From assembly GCF_900103695.1 (NCBI RefSeq), contig NZ_FNHF01000004.1:1-64000 (forward strand): 64,000 nt of DNA. Reading direction: 5' to 3'. Below the pieces are notes generated by a model. That model was not told the DNA's origin. It did no database searches and worked only from the letters and a program-made list of their open reading frames with translations. Below, in pieces: positions 1 through 9,482 of the stretch. The position numbers and the translations under genes are program-made. Position 1 is the stretch's first letter; each line of letters begins with the position of its first letter. Origin of the DNA: Sediminibacillus halophilus (lineage in GTDB: Bacteria > Bacillota > Bacilli > Bacillales > Amphibacillaceae).

Positions 1-15
1 AAAAGCATACCGATG

Positions 16-131
16 TCTGGTGGCAATAGCGGAGAGGCCACACCTGTTCCCATGCCGAACACAGCAGTTAAGCTCTCCAGCGCCCATGGTAGTTGGGGCT
101 TTGCCCCTGCGAGAGTAGGACGCCGCCAGGC
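16..131 (+). rRNA. rrf: 5S ribosomal RNA
   Basis: The sequence matches the Bacillus 5S pattern. The 5' TCTGGTGGC pairs with the 3' GCCGCCAGG, and the conserved inner blocks CCCATGCCGAACAC and GAGAGTAGGACGCC are present. At about 116 nt it is full length. It is the last rRNA of an rrn operon whose 16S and 23S genes would lie before the window, and two tRNAs follow it. Ends are good to a few bases. Confidence 0.95.
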
Positions 132-179
132 ATAAATATTTTTTCTTATAAGTAACATAATAAATGTTATTTACATTGT

Positions 180-347
<168 letters not shown>

Positions 348-361
348 TGATTATACATAGT

Positions 362-438
362 GGTCCGGTAGTTCAGTTGGTTAGAATGCCTGCCTGTCAC
401 GCAGGAGGTCGCGGGTTCGAGTCCCGTCCGGACCGCCA
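362..438 (+). tRNA. tRNA-Asp (anticodon GTC)
   Basis: A 77-nt cloverleaf with acceptor stem GGTCCGG/CCGGACC, anticodon GTC in CTGTCAC, T-loop GGTTCGAGTCC and encoded CCA. It is the last gene of the rrn-linked tRNA cluster and is followed by a terminator hairpin. Confidence 0.95.
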
Positions 439-461
439 CTTACATATCAAACAATAATGAC

Positions 462-495
462 AAGCCTTAGGAAAAATTCCTAGGGCTTTATTTAT
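462..495 (+). terminator. Terminator of the rRNA-tRNA cluster
   Basis: AAGCCTTAGGAA and TTCCTAGGGCTT form a 12-bp stem with one T:G pair around a 3-nt loop, followed by TATTTAT. It sits 24 nt after tRNA-Asp. Confidence 0.8.
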
Positions 496-685
496 GTCTG
501 TGCAAAAGATAGACTTTAACAAGTAAACTGAAATAAAAGGGAGAAAGCACGGAATGTGAAAAAATCCATTCAATTGGAAAAACTTTTTCCTCTTATCATA
601 CCTCTCGACGTGACGCCTCCTTTTCTTTTTCTTACCCGTTTTGCTATGATAGAAATAACATTATAAACTGAGTGAGGAAATGCGA

Positions 686-1663
686 ATGGATGAATTTTCT
701 TTTATTCGATCCATTGCCCCGAAAGTGCATCGTCAATCCGGATTAATTAAAGGAATCGGCGATGATACGGCAGTGTTTCGACAACCGTATCAGGATATTG
801 TAACAGCAGTGGATACCTTCGTAGAGGGCGTCCATTTCACCAGCCAAACAATGAAGCCTTACCATGTTGGCTATCGAGTATTAGCGGCAAATATAAGCGA
901 TATTGCCGCAATGGGGGGTACGCCTGCCTTTTATATGATATCTATCGTTATCCCGGAAGGATGGACAGAAGAAGGCTTGGCATCCATCTATAAAGGAATG
1001 GATGATCTCGCATCCTTGTATCATATCGATTTAATTGGCGGGGATACTGTCTCAGGTAAAGAATTATCCATATCTGTCACCATTATCGGTTATGTAGAAC
1101 AGAATAGAGTACGGTACAGAAGCCATGCGAGAGAGAAGGATATCGTTTTTGCCACCGGCACTTTGGGTGACTCCTCGGCAGGGCTGTATTTGCTGACCAA
1201 TGAAGATAGTCGTCTTTCGAAAGAGGGACGAAATTACTTGATCAACAGACATCGGATGCCGTCTCCGAGGGTTGCGTTTGCCAAATCTTTGCATGCTGTC
1301 GAAAGAGTCGCTTTAAATGATATCAGTGATGGGATTGCCAATGAGGCTGCAGAAATTGCGGAAGCATCTAATGTTTCTATTCATTTATATGACGAGCGGA
1401 TTCCTGTTCATCAATGTCTTAAAGAGTTTAGCGGGGACCTGCAGCGAAAGTGGAGGCTTTTTGGTGGAGAGGATTTTGAGTTGATCGGAACGGTGCCAGA
1501 GCAAGATTGGCCCGCCATTGTAGCAGCAGCGGATAAGGAGAGGATTCCTGTCACAAAAATAGGCTTTGTAACCAGTCCGTCTTCTAAGGCAGGAAGTGTT
1601 GTATTACATAAAGGAAACCGCCAGACAATCCTAGACAAAGCAGGCTATACACATTTGAAATAG
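686..1663 (+). CDS. thiL: Thiamine-monophosphate kinase
   Basis: Phosphorylates thiamine monophosphate to thiamine pyrophosphate using ATP, the last step of TPP synthesis, in the cytosol. The 325-aa protein starts MDEFSFIRSI and carries the ThiL/PurM-type pattern GIGDDTAV, then AVDTFVEGVHF, then GGDTVSG, and a C-terminal GGEDFELIGT. I chose the ATG at 686 over the in-frame ATG at 680: GAGG lies 7 nt before 686 but abuts 680, and B. subtilis ThiL also begins MDEF. tsaE follows after 12 nt. The order thiL-tsaE-tsaB-rimI-tsaD equals B. subtilis ydiABCDE, so these five are probably one transcript. Confidence 0.95.
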   Translation: MDEFSFIRSIAPKVHRQSGLIKGIGDDTAVFRQPYQDIVTAVDTFVEGVHFTSQTMKPYHVGYRVLAANISDIAAMGGTPAFYMISIVIPEGWTEEGLASIYKGMDDLASLYHIDLIGGDTVSGKELSISVTIIGYVEQNRVRYRSHAREKDIVFATGTLGDSSAGLYLLTNEDSRLSKEGRNYLINRHRMPSPRVAFAKSLHAVERVALNDISDGIANEAAEIAEASNVSIHLYDERIPVHQCLKEFSGDLQRKWRLFGGEDFELIGTVPEQDWPAIVAAADKERIPVTKIGFVTSPSSKAGSVVLHKGNRQTILDKAGYTHLK

Positions 1664-1675
1664 GTGAGAATATAA

Positions 1676-2131
1676 ATGGAAGAGTTAACGATAACGACAC
1701 AGACAGAGGCAGAAACAAGAAAAATAGGAGAGAGGCTTGCATTATTGCTGAAGCCCAATGATGTATTGACGCTTGAAGGGGACCTAGGAGCCGGAAAAAC
1801 AACCTTTACTAAAGGGCTGGGTGCGGGTCTTGGAGTACGTAGAACGATTAACAGTCCCACTTTTACCATCGTCAAAGAATACACAGGCGAACTCCCGTTG
1901 TTCCACATGGACGTGTACCGTTTGGAAGACAGTGATGAAGACATCGGTTTTGATGAATATTTTCACGGCGGAGGAATCACAGTTGTCGAGTGGGCACATT
2001 TTATCGCTGATTTTTTGCCAGACCACCGTCTCGATATTGACATCCGGTTGAAAGGACAACAGGAACGGGAGATCACATTCTACCCGAGAGGACATCATTT
2101 TGAATCCATTTGTAAGGAGCTAGCTCGATGA
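1676..2131 (+). CDS. tsaE: tRNA t6A threonylcarbamoyl modification ATPase TsaE
   Basis: Small P-loop ATPase that recycles the TsaB-TsaD complex during t6A synthesis at position 37 of ANN-decoding tRNAs. Walker A is GDLGAGKTT near residues 36-44. The switch region with NSPTFTIVKEY and the HMDVYRLE motif are typical of TsaE. The 151-aa length is normal for the family (B. subtilis YdiB). The stop overlaps the tsaB start (ATGA), suggesting translational coupling. Confidence 0.95.
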   Translation: MEELTITTQTEAETRKIGERLALLLKPNDVLTLEGDLGAGKTTFTKGLGAGLGVRRTINSPTFTIVKEYTGELPLFHMDVYRLEDSDEDIGFDEYFHGGGITVVEWAHFIADFLPDHRLDIDIRLKGQQEREITFYPRGHHFESICKELAR

Positions 2132-2823
2132 ATATACTTGCGATAGATACCTCCAACCAAGTAATGGGGATTGCCATCCTTAAGGATGGTTTGCTTGCCG
2201 GAGAATATACGACCAATGCCAAGAAAAATCATTCCGTTCGCCTGATGCCGGCGATCGACCAACTGATGAAAGAAACAGAGATGACACCGAAGCAGCTGGA
2301 CCAGATAGTGGTGGCAAAAGGGCCCGGATCCTATACCGGTGTAAGGATTGGATTGACCACTGCAAAAACAATGGGATGGGCACTGAATATTCCGGTGACT
2401 GGTGTGTCAAGTTTAAAGGCACTAGCATTGCAAGCCCAGCTGACGAACGCGGCAATCTGTCCGTTTTTTGATGCCCGTAGAGGGCTTGTTTATACCGGTC
2501 TCTATAAAAACAAGGACGGGACCCTTACGTTAGAAGAAAATGAAGTGAACATTCTATTTACCGAGTGGTTGAAAAAATTGGCGGACCGTGGAGAACCGGT
2601 CGTGTTTTTAAGCCCGGACATCGAGTTGCATCGTCCGGTTATCACCGATTATATGAAGGATTTGGCCATCATTCCGGAACTCGTCAGCCATTATCCACGG
2701 GCTGGATATCTTGCTGAGGCCGGGGCAATGGAAGAATCGGAGCCGGTCCATGCTTTGACGCCAGAATACCTAAGGCTTGTAGAAGCAGAGGCCAAATGGC
2801 TGGAACAACAGGGGAAGAACTAA
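2128..2823 (+). CDS. tsaB: tRNA t6A modification protein TsaB
   Basis: Inactive paralogue of TsaD that forms the TsaB-TsaD heterodimer needed for t6A37 synthesis. Its 231 residues begin with the ASKHA-type strand MNILAIDTSN and contain the family motif KGPGSYTGVRIGLTTAK near residue 65. It overlaps tsaE by four bases and is followed after one base by rimI, so the genes are tightly coupled. The neighbourhood with tsaE and tsaD confirms the name. Confidence 0.95.
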   Translation: MNILAIDTSNQVMGIAILKDGLLAGEYTTNAKKNHSVRLMPAIDQLMKETEMTPKQLDQIVVAKGPGSYTGVRIGLTTAKTMGWALNIPVTGVSSLKALALQAQLTNAAICPFFDARRGLVYTGLYKNKDGTLTLEENEVNILFTEWLKKLADRGEPVVFLSPDIELHRPVITDYMKDLAIIPELVSHYPRAGYLAEAGAMEESEPVHALTPEYLRLVEAEAKWLEQQGKN

Positions 2824-2824
2824 T

Positions 2825-3271
2825 ATGTCAGATACAATCATCAGGCAAATGAGGGTAGAGGATATAGATCAAGTCATGCAAGTGGAAGCAGTCAGCTTTG
2901 GAACACCCTGGACGAAGGATATTTTCGTAAATGAGTTGAAGGAAAACCCGTATGCCGTTTATTTCGTCATTGAAAAAAGCGGTACGGTTATCGGCTATTG
3001 CGGATTATGGGTCATTATCGATGAAGCGCAAATTACCAATATCGCGATTCTCCCGGAACACAGAGGAAAAAAGTACGGCCAGGCATTATTCCACTTTGTG
3101 ATCAATCAGGCAGTTGCCTTGGGGGCAAAGCAGCTTTCCCTTGAAGTGAGGGTATCCAATCTGCCTGCTCAGAATATGTACAAAAAGTTCGGACTCGTAC
3201 CGGGCGGCATCAGGAAAAACTATTACACAGACAATTTTGAGGATGCATTAGTAATGTGGGTGAAACTATGA
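2825..3271 (+). CDS. rimI: Ribosomal-protein-S18-alanine N-acetyltransferase RimI
   Basis: GNAT-fold acetyltransferase. By family it acetylates the N-terminal alanine of ribosomal protein S18, although in Bacilli the real target range is less certain. The 148-aa protein shows the acetyl-CoA-binding motif A region ([14 protein letters not shown], residues about 78-91) and a C-terminal [18 protein letters not shown] typical of RimI. It lies between tsaB and tsaD as in B. subtilis (ydiD), and its TGA overlaps the tsaD ATG. Confidence 0.9.
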   Translation: MSDTIIRQMRVEDIDQVMQVEAVSFGTPWTKDIFVNELKENPYAVYFVIEKSGTVIGYCGLWVIIDEAQITNIAILPEHRGKKYGQALFHFVINQAVALGAKQLSLEVRVSNLPAQNMYKKFGLVPGGIRKNYYTDNFEDALVMWVKL

Positions 3272-4308
3272 CAAAAAATGATGTATATATACTAGGAATA
3301 GAAACGAGCTGTGATGAGACAGCCGCGGCCATCGTCAAAAATGGCACGGAAGTTGTCTCGAATGTGGTTGCTTCCCAAATCGAGAGCCACAAACGATTCG
3401 GAGGCGTGGTACCAGAGGTGGCGTCAAGGCACCATGTCGAGCAAATTACCATGGTATTGGAGGAAACATTCCAACAGGCAAATATGACTGCTGAGGAAAT
3501 GGATGCCATCACCGTTACGGAAGGACCTGGATTGGTCGGCGCACTGCTTGTAGGTGTCAATACCGCCAAGGCGCTTGCTTTCGCGAAACATAAACCATTA
3601 ATCGGTGTCCATCATATCGCAGGGCATATATATGCCAATCGTCTGGTTAAGGAGTTCCGCTTTCCGCTATTGGCGCTCGTTGTTTCCGGTGGTCACACGG
3701 AATTGATCGTCATGCATGAGCATGGCTCTTTTGAAGTGATTGGTGAAACGCGCGACGATGCAGCGGGTGAAGCCTATGATAAGGTTGCCAGGACACTGAA
3801 ACTGCCGTACCCCGGTGGTCCGCATATGGATCGCCTTGCTGCAGAGGGAGAAGTAAACATTGATTTTCCGAGGGCATGGCTTGAAGACGGATCGTACGAT
3901 TTCAGTTTCAGCGGGTTAAAATCCTCCGTCATCAACACCCTGCACAATGCGGCACAACGCAAGGAGATTCTAAGGGATGAGGATGTAGCAGCCAGCTTCC
4001 AGGCGAGTGTTGTCGATGTATTGGCGGAAAAAACGTACCGAGCGGCACAGCAATACGATGTGAAACAAGTCATTGTAGCAGGTGGAGTCGCTGCCAACAA
4101 AGGATTACGGAAAGCGCTGAATACTAAGTTCGCCGATGCTAAACAGGAGTTGTTGATACCTCCTTTGGAGTTGTGTACAGATAATGCCGCGATGATCGCT
4201 GCAGCAGGCACAGTCGCTTACCAGCAAGGACATCGGGCAGGATGGGACTTAAATGCTAACCCGTCGCTTGATTTGGAACGATACGGAAAGAGAGAATCAA
4301 AGCAATAA
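3268..4308 (+). CDS. tsaD: tRNA N6-adenosine threonylcarbamoyltransferase TsaD
   Basis: Transfers the threonylcarbamoyl group from TC-AMP to A37 of tRNA, working with TsaB and TsaE. The 346 residues show the ASKHA core [14 protein letters not shown], the metal-binding [10 protein letters not shown] (HxxxH) and SGGHTELI, the same length as the B. subtilis protein. I start at ATG 3268, which overlaps the rimI stop by four bases. The GTG at 3256 would add four residues absent from the family. A terminator follows, then the DnaA-box cluster. Confidence 0.96.
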   Translation: MTKNDVYILGIETSCDETAAAIVKNGTEVVSNVVASQIESHKRFGGVVPEVASRHHVEQITMVLEETFQQANMTAEEMDAITVTEGPGLVGALLVGVNTAKALAFAKHKPLIGVHHIAGHIYANRLVKEFRFPLLALVVSGGHTELIVMHEHGSFEVIGETRDDAAGEAYDKVARTLKLPYPGGPHMDRLAAEGEVNIDFPRAWLEDGSYDFSFSGLKSSVINTLHNAAQRKEILRDEDVAASFQASVVDVLAEKTYRAAQQYDVKQVIVAGGVAANKGLRKALNTKFADAKQELLIPPLELCTDNAAMIAAAGTVAYQQGHRAGWDLNANPSLDLERYGKRESKQ

Positions 4309-4319
4309 GTATAGAAGCA

Positions 4320-4375
4320 AGGAAAAAATCTGTTCTCTGGGTGTGAGTAAGACTCAGTAGGGCAGATTTTTTGTT
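4320..4375 (+). terminator. Terminator after tsaD
   Basis: AAAAAATCTG pairs with CAGATTTTTT, enclosing an inner hairpin TGAGT-AAG-ACTCA. The T-run follows. It ends the thiL-tsaD operon. Confidence 0.8.
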
Positions 4376-4388
4376 ACAAGAAAGGTAC

Positions 4389-4562
4389 TTATCAACAGGT
4401 TATCTTTCAATATGTGGAGAAAATTAACCGGGCATTGGGAGAGTAAGGGTGGGTATGTTGATAGTTTCTGTGGATAAGAGGAGGTTTCTGTGTGGATAAT
4501 GGGGATAAAACAGTGGAAAACTTATTATATCGGTTTTGGTATGTGTGTAAGTATGTGTATAA
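4389..4562. promoter_or_regulatory. DnaA-box cluster downstream of tsaD (gcp)
   Basis: This gene-free stretch holds two perfect DnaA boxes, TGTGGATAA at 4469-4477 and 4491-4499. Several have one mismatch: TTATCAACA at 4389-4397, TGTGGAGAA at 4413-4421 and TGTGTATAA at 4554-4562. TGTGTGTAA at 4542-4550 is weaker. From memory, B. subtilis has DnaA-box clusters outside oriC, one of them at gcp (tsaD), that titrate DnaA and restrain initiation. The location here is the same, so I infer a conserved titration site. Confidence 0.75.
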
Positions 4563-4657
4563 GTCATTCTTTTAATTGGATTTAACATGTAGATTTAGTT
4601 AAGGGTTAGTTGAAATGGGTTTCGGATGCTTAGCACTGGGAAAAATAAACCGTCAAT

Positions 4658-4689
4658 AAAGGATGGCACTTTTACAGGTGCCATCCTTT
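4658..4689 (-). terminator. Terminator after the ABC-F gene
   Basis: AAAGGATGGCAC and GTGCCATCCTTT form a perfect 12-bp stem around an 8-nt loop, directly next to the stop codon of the minus-strand gene. The T-run is weak on both strands, so it may also act as a bidirectional barrier. Confidence 0.7.
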
Positions 4690-4690
4690 G

Positions 4691-6619
4691 TTAATTTTCA
4701 TGTAGCTCTTCCCATTCTTCCATCAGCCTTTCCAATCGCAAATCCTGCTGTTCTTTTTCCTCCGTCAGCTCTAACGCTTTTTCGTGATCCTGATACACTT
4801 CAGGATCACATAACAAGGCATCGATTTCTTCCACTCGTTTTTCCACTGATTCGATTTCCTGTTCAATTTCCTGGATGCGGCGCTCTTTTCTCCGTTTTTC
4901 TTTTTTCAGTTCTTTTTCCTGCTCGAAAGTCGTCTTTGCAGCTGCTGCTGGCTGCTCGGGAGCATGTTCCTGCTCGTTCAGCTGTTGCAATTCATATTCC
5001 TCTTGTTTTTTATCAAGGTAGTAATCATAATCACCAAGATAAATGGTGCTGTTAGCAGGCTGCATTTCGATTACCTGTGTCGCCAGCCTGTTAATAAAGT
5101 AGCGATCGTGGGAAACGAACAGAATCGTTCCGGGGAAGTCGATCAATGCTGACTCCAGTACTTCTTTGCTGTCCAAATCAAGATGGTTGGTCGGTTCGTC
5201 GAGAATCAACAGGTTTGCCTTTTCCATCATCAGCTTGGCCAGAGCCAGTCTGGCTTTTTCGCCTCCGCTTAAGCTGGTTACATTTTTCAGCACGTCGTCT
5301 CCGGAAAACAGGAAGTTTCCCAGAACGGTACGGATGTCCTTTTCATTCGTCATCGGATACTCGTCCCAAAGCTCGTTTAACACCGTCTTGTTGGAATGCA
5401 GCCGGGTCTGTTCCTGGTCATAGTATCCGATTTGCACATTGGTTCCGATCTGAATGTTTCCTTTGGCTTGCTTCAAGTCGCCGACAATCGTTTTCAGCAG
5501 GGTGGTTTTACCGACGCCATTCGGTCCGACCAGGGCGATGCTATCTCCTCGGGAAACATCGAAGTTTAGATTGGAAAAGACAGGCTCGTCGCTATCCTCG
5601 TAACGGAACGCAAGGTCTTTTACTTTCAATACGTCATTCCCGCTGCGACGGTTGATATCGAATGCAAATTTGGCCGAGGACTCGTCACCCTGTGGCTTAT
5701 CCAGCCGTTCCATTTTTTCCAGCTGTTTGCGGCGGCTTTGTGCCCGCTTTGTTGTAGAAGCGCGGACGATGTTTTTTTGGACAAACTCTTCCATTCTTTT
5801 AATCTCAGCCTGCTGCTTTTCAAATTGTTTTAAATCCCGTTCATAATTGGCAGCCTTCTGTTCCAAGTATTTGCTGTAATTCCCATGGTATTTCGTTGAA
5901 TGGTTCCGGGATATTTCGTAGACGGTCTCGACCGTTTTGTCCAGGAAATAACGGTCATGGGAAACAATCACGACAGCACCGCTGTAATTGTTCAAATACC
6001 CCTCCAGCCAGGAAAGGGTTTCGATATCAAGATGGTTGGTCGGCTCGTCCAAAATCAGGATGTCCGGCTTGGATAAGAGCAGCTTGCCCAGTGCCAGGCG
6101 GGTCTTCTGACCGCCGCTCAGTTCTGCTATCGACGTGTCCCAGTCCTGTTCATAGAAATGAAGCCCGTTCAAGACGGACTTGATGTCGGCTTCGTATTGG
6201 TAGCCGCCCTCCATTTTGAAGGCCTGTTGTTTGGCGTCGTAAGCAGCCAGCAATTTTTGATAGGCGTCCTGGTCTTCAAGTACATCTGGATCACCCATTT
6301 TCAATTCCATTTCCCGAAGTTCTTTTTCCGTATCGACAAAGTGCTGAAATACGCCCAGCATTTCCTGCCAGATTGTCTGATCTGATTCAAGCCCCGTATT
6401 TTGGGCGAGATAGCCAAGCGTGGTTTCTTTCGGCTTGTGGATTTCCCCCTCGTCATAGGGCAGGATTCCCGCGATGATTTTCAACAGTGTCGACTTACCA
6501 GCACCGTTGCGGCCGACGACAGCAATTCGGTCATTGGTCTGCACTTCTAATTTTATATTGGATAAGATAAGCTCAGCGCCATATCTTTTTGTGATGTCAT
6601 TGACTTGCATCAAAATCAT
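4691..6619 (-). CDS. ydiF: ABC-F family ATPase (YdiF-like)
   Basis: Soluble ABC-F protein. Members bind the ribosomal E site and act on stalled or specialised translation; they have no membrane part. The 642 residues contain two ABC domains. The first has GRNGAGKSTLL, LSGGQKTRLALG and LILDEPTNHLD. The second has GPNGVGKTTLL, LSGGEKARLALA and LILDEPTNHLD. A charged linker (about 240-300) separates them, and a C-terminal coiled coil rich in Glu, Lys and Gln runs from about 555 to 640. Start: ATG at 6619 has AGGTGA eight bases upstream and gives MILMQVND, matching B. subtilis YdiF. It is convergent with tsaD. Confidence 0.93.
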   Translation of the reverse strand: MILMQVNDITKRYGAELILSNIKLEVQTNDRIAVVGRNGAGKSTLLKIIAGILPYDEGEIHKPKETTLGYLAQNTGLESDQTIWQEMLGVFQHFVDTEKELREMELKMGDPDVLEDQDAYQKLLAAYDAKQQAFKMEGGYQYEADIKSVLNGLHFYEQDWDTSIAELSGGQKTRLALGKLLLSKPDILILDEPTNHLDIETLSWLEGYLNNYSGAVVIVSHDRYFLDKTVETVYEISRNHSTKYHGNYSKYLEQKAANYERDLKQFEKQQAEIKRMEEFVQKNIVRASTTKRAQSRRKQLEKMERLDKPQGDESSAKFAFDINRRSGNDVLKVKDLAFRYEDSDEPVFSNLNFDVSRGDSIALVGPNGVGKTTLLKTIVGDLKQAKGNIQIGTNVQIGYYDQEQTRLHSNKTVLNELWDEYPMTNEKDIRTVLGNFLFSGDDVLKNVTSLSGGEKARLALAKLMMEKANLLILDEPTNHLDLDSKEVLESALIDFPGTILFVSHDRYFINRLATQVIEMQPANSTIYLGDYDYYLDKKQEEYELQQLNEQEHAPEQPAAAAKTTFEQEKELKKEKRRKERRIQEIEQEIESVEKRVEEIDALLCDPEVYQDHEKALELTEEKEQQDLRLERLMEEWEELHEN

Positions 6620-7353
6620 TTTGTTCACCTCAATGCATTAAGTGTATCTTAATACTCTTTGCGGTGGCAAGCGACACAGCAATGCTCTCGGCGATTATTT
6701 TGCTTCATACCTTCCGTCGATTTCGGTAGAGAGATAGGTATGGAAAAGAATGTGAATAAAATCACGACTTATTGCTGAATTTTTGATAAACTAAAGAAGT
6801 TAAACAAAATAAGCAAAAGTACTTGTATAAAGGAAAGGCTTTTTTGCACTTTTTATCGTCATGCCGTCCAATTTGTTGGTAGAATCAACGGAATCATCCA
6901 ACATCTCTTGGTTGTATAACGCTGCGGAAATACACTACGCTTTCCGCGGGCGGCTGGTGAGCCTCCTCGAGCTACGCTCTGTGGGGTCTCCCCTAGGCCT
7001 TTCCTCCCGCGGGAGTCTCCGTGTATTTCCTTCGCTGGTAATCTGCTTACTTTGTTAAAAGAAGCAACTGTTTCGTTTATAGACCCATAGCTGCCAAAGT
7101 ACCATACGTTTAATCAAGTTGCTTGGCAAAGGCACTCGGTGGTAAGCGGAATATCCTGACGATAGGTCTTTCAGCATTCCATTTAAGCAGACTTTAGAAA
7201 ACTGTCTGATCAAAAAAGATAACGGTTACGAAATGATATTATGTACAGGAGCTTCATAGCTGGTCATCGATTATCCGAAAAAGGCATCGATAAGCCTGAT
7301 CGCTTCGTAAAAAGCGGACACAGGACAGAAGGGCAACTGTAAGGAGGATATGT
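6620..7353. other. Intergenic region ydiF-rex
   Basis: About 730 bases without a convincing gene. The only clear structure is the palindromic repeat at 6925-7035, and reading frames over it are short. B. subtilis has moaC (ydiG) at this place; I see no trace of it. The rex promoter should lie in the last 150 bases, but I cannot point to convincing -35 and -10 boxes. Confidence 0.6.
6925..7035. repeat. Palindromic GC-rich intergenic repeat
   Basis: A 100-110 bp imperfect palindrome. GGAAATACAC at 6927-6936 pairs with GTGTATTTCC at 7021-7030. Inside, CCGCGGG pairs with CCCGCGG, with a GC-rich centre. It is much richer in GC than the flanks. I recognise this arrangement (CTTTCCGCGGG...GTGGGGTCTC...CCCGCGGGAGTC) as a type of short dispersed repeat common in Bacillaceae spacers. 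Mobility and function are not known to me. Confidence 0.75.
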
Positions 7354-8004
7354 ATGAATAACGAGCAAAATAAAATACCACAAGCAACGGCAAAGCGCCT
7401 GCCACTATATTACCGGTTTATTAATAACCTGCACCATCAAGGGAAACTGCGCGTTTCTTCCAAGGAGCTGAGCGACGCGGTCAAAGTAGATTCCGCTACC
7501 ATCCGCCGGGACTTTTCTTATTTCGGTGCATTGGGAAAAAAGGGATACGGCTACAATGTCGAATACCTGCTCAGTTTTTTCCGGAAAACCCTTGATCAGG
7601 ATGAAGTGACCAAGGTCGCACTTATCGGTGTCGGGAACCTTGGAACAGCTTTTCTCCATTATAATTTCATGAAAAACAACAATACGAAAATTGAAATGGC
7701 GTTCGACGCCGATCCGAATAAAGTCGGTTCCGAAATCGGCGGGGTGCCGGTTTACCATGTAGATGATTTGGAAGATTATTTGCAAAACACGGCTGTCGCC
7801 ATACTGACGGTTCCTTCCACAGAAGCCCAGGGAATTACCGAACGACTGGTCGAAGCAGGTGTCTCCGGTATCCTTAATTTCACACCCGCACGGATTACCG
7901 TTCCCGATCATATACGGGTGCATCACATCGATTTATCCGTCGAGCTTCAGTCATTGGTCTACTTCCTCAAGCATTATCCGCTGGAAGAAGAAGAGGGAGA
8001 GTAA
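7354..8004 (+). CDS. rex: Redox-sensing transcriptional repressor Rex
   Basis: Repressor that senses the NADH/NAD+ ratio and controls fermentation and respiration genes. The 216 residues comprise an N-terminal winged helix ([13 protein letters not shown], then SAELS-like [22 protein letters not shown]) and a Rossmann domain with [14 protein letters not shown] near residue 90. The length matches B. subtilis Rex (YdiH). A strong AAGGAGG lies eight bases before the ATG. It keeps the ydiF-rex order seen in B. subtilis, but the Tat genes that follow there are replaced here by an exporter gene. Confidence 0.95.
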   Translation: MNNEQNKIPQATAKRLPLYYRFINNLHHQGKLRVSSKELSDAVKVDSATIRRDFSYFGALGKKGYGYNVEYLLSFFRKTLDQDEVTKVALIGVGNLGTAFLHYNFMKNNNTKIEMAFDADPNKVGSEIGGVPVYHVDDLEDYLQNTAVAILTVPSTEAQGITERLVEAGVSGILNFTPARITVPDHIRVHHIDLSVELQSLVYFLKHYPLEEEEGE

Positions 8005-8072
8005 CCCTGCATACACTCTCGCGGAAAAGGGTATAGGTTTACGATTTACCGCAGACATATGGGGGTGGACGT

Positions 8073-9482
8073 ATCAAGAAGATAGACTCCAAATGGCTGG
8101 TTGTCGTTTCTGTTTTATTTGGCACTTTCACCGTAATTTTAAACAACAGCATGCTGAACCCGACCTTGCCCCACTTCATTGAGTTCTTCGACTCCAATGC
8201 AGTGTCGGTGGGCTGGATTTTGACGATTTTCATGGTATCAATGGGGATGACGATGCCGCTGACTGGATACCTGGGCGATCGTTTCGGCAAGAAAAAGATC
8301 TATCTGATTGGTCTATCGATTTTCTTGGTCGGCTCGCTGTCTGGTGCATTGTCGCATACCTTGGGGATGATGATCGCCTCACGGGCAGTTCAGGGCATGG
8401 CAGGTGGCCTGATGATGCCGATTGCCATGGCCCTGATCTTCCAGGCATTTCCCCGGGAAGAACGCGGGCTCGCCGTCGGGATCTATGGAGTTGCCGCGAT
8501 GGTGGCCCCGGCAATCGGACCGACGATCGGCGGCGTGATCATTGAATTATTACCGTGGAATTTTCTGTTTTTATTTAATATTCCGTTCGGACTTATCGGG
8601 TTGATTATATCCAGTAAATATTTGATTCCGACCAAGCCTGATCCGAATTTAAAATTCGACTTGGCCGGCTTCCTGCTGGTGACGGCTGGTGTCGGGGCGA
8701 TTTTGTTTGCCCTCGGCAGGGGTTCGACATGGGAACTGTTGACACAGCCATTCAGTCTGCTCCTGATCGGCGGAGGCGTGACAGCCATTATCCTGTTCAT
8801 TATCTATGAACAAAGACAAGAGCAGCCGTTGTTGGAACTGAGTGTTTTCAAAGTTCCCACCTATGCCGTTTCTATCGTAGTGACGGCGTCCGCATCGATT
8901 GGACTGTTTTCTGGTATTTTTCTATTGCCGCTGTTAATCCAGAATGTGTACGGATTAAGCGAAATCCAGACCGGATTGTTGTTTCTGCCAGCGGCTTTAT
9001 GCAGCGGGTTGTTCATGACACTTGGCGGGAAATTGTTGGATAAAAAAGGACCGCGTTACGTGGTCCCGCCGGGGCTGCTGCTGTTAGCGGCTACCACCTT
9101 TGCCCTGGGAAACCTGCAGCTCTCGACACCATTTTGGCTGATATTGCTGATCAACACGGTCCGCGGTGCAGGACTTGGCATGTCCAATATGCCGGCGACC
9201 ACCGCCGGGATGAATGCCATACCCGAAAGGCTGGTTGCCCAAGGCTCGGCAATGAACAACGTATTGCGGCAAATTTTTTCCGCCTTCGGAATTGTATTTT
9301 TCTCGATTTACTATGAAGTCAGAAGAGCACAAATTTCCGCTGTCAGCGGATTGGCCGGAGAAGAAGCGGCCTTGCAGGCAATCAATGAAGCCTTTATTTT
9401 TTCCTCGATATTGATGCTGATTGTCGTCCCGATCTCCTTTATCCTAAAAAGCAAACCGAACAATGAGACAAAAAACAGCTGA
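8073..9482 (+). CDS. MFS drug exporter, DHA2 (14-TMS) family; start codon unusual
   Basis: Proton-coupled multidrug efflux permease by family. The protein shows many hydrophobic helices, the motif-A region GYLGDRFGKKKIY after TM2, and the DHA2 signature VGIYGVAAMVAPAIGPTIGG in TM5. The first canonical start is ATG 8151, but homology-like coding continues in frame upstream through KKIDSKWLVVVSVLFGTFT, which is the expected TM1. No ATG, GTG or TTG is available there. GGGGGTGG precedes an ATC at 8073, which I give as the probable start. Otherwise the gene has lost its start codon. The stop lies within the terminator stem. Confidence 0.8.
   Translation: MKKIDSKWLVVVSVLFGTFTVILNNSMLNPTLPHFIEFFDSNAVSVGWILTIFMVSMGMTMPLTGYLGDRFGKKKIYLIGLSIFLVGSLSGALSHTLGMMIASRAVQGMAGGLMMPIAMALIFQAFPREERGLAVGIYGVAAMVAPAIGPTIGGVIIELLPWNFLFLFNIPFGLIGLIISSKYLIPTKPDPNLKFDLAGFLLVTAGVGAILFALGRGSTWELLTQPFSLLLIGGGVTAIILFIIYEQRQEQPLLELSVFKVPTYAVSIVVTASASIGLFSGIFLLPLLIQNVYGLSEIQTGLLFLPAALCSGLFMTLGGKLLDKKGPRYVVPPGLLLLAATTFALGNLQLSTPFWLILLINTVRGAGLGMSNMPATTAGMNAIPERLVAQGSAMNNVLRQIFSAFGIVFFSIYYEVRRAQISAVSGLAGEEAALQAINEAFIFSSILMLIVVPISFILKSKPNNETKNS

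Noticed and set aside
4663-6385. Plus-strand frames opposite the ABC-F gene
   Set aside because: Antisense shadows without start signals or families; the ABC-F protein on the minus strand is unambiguous.
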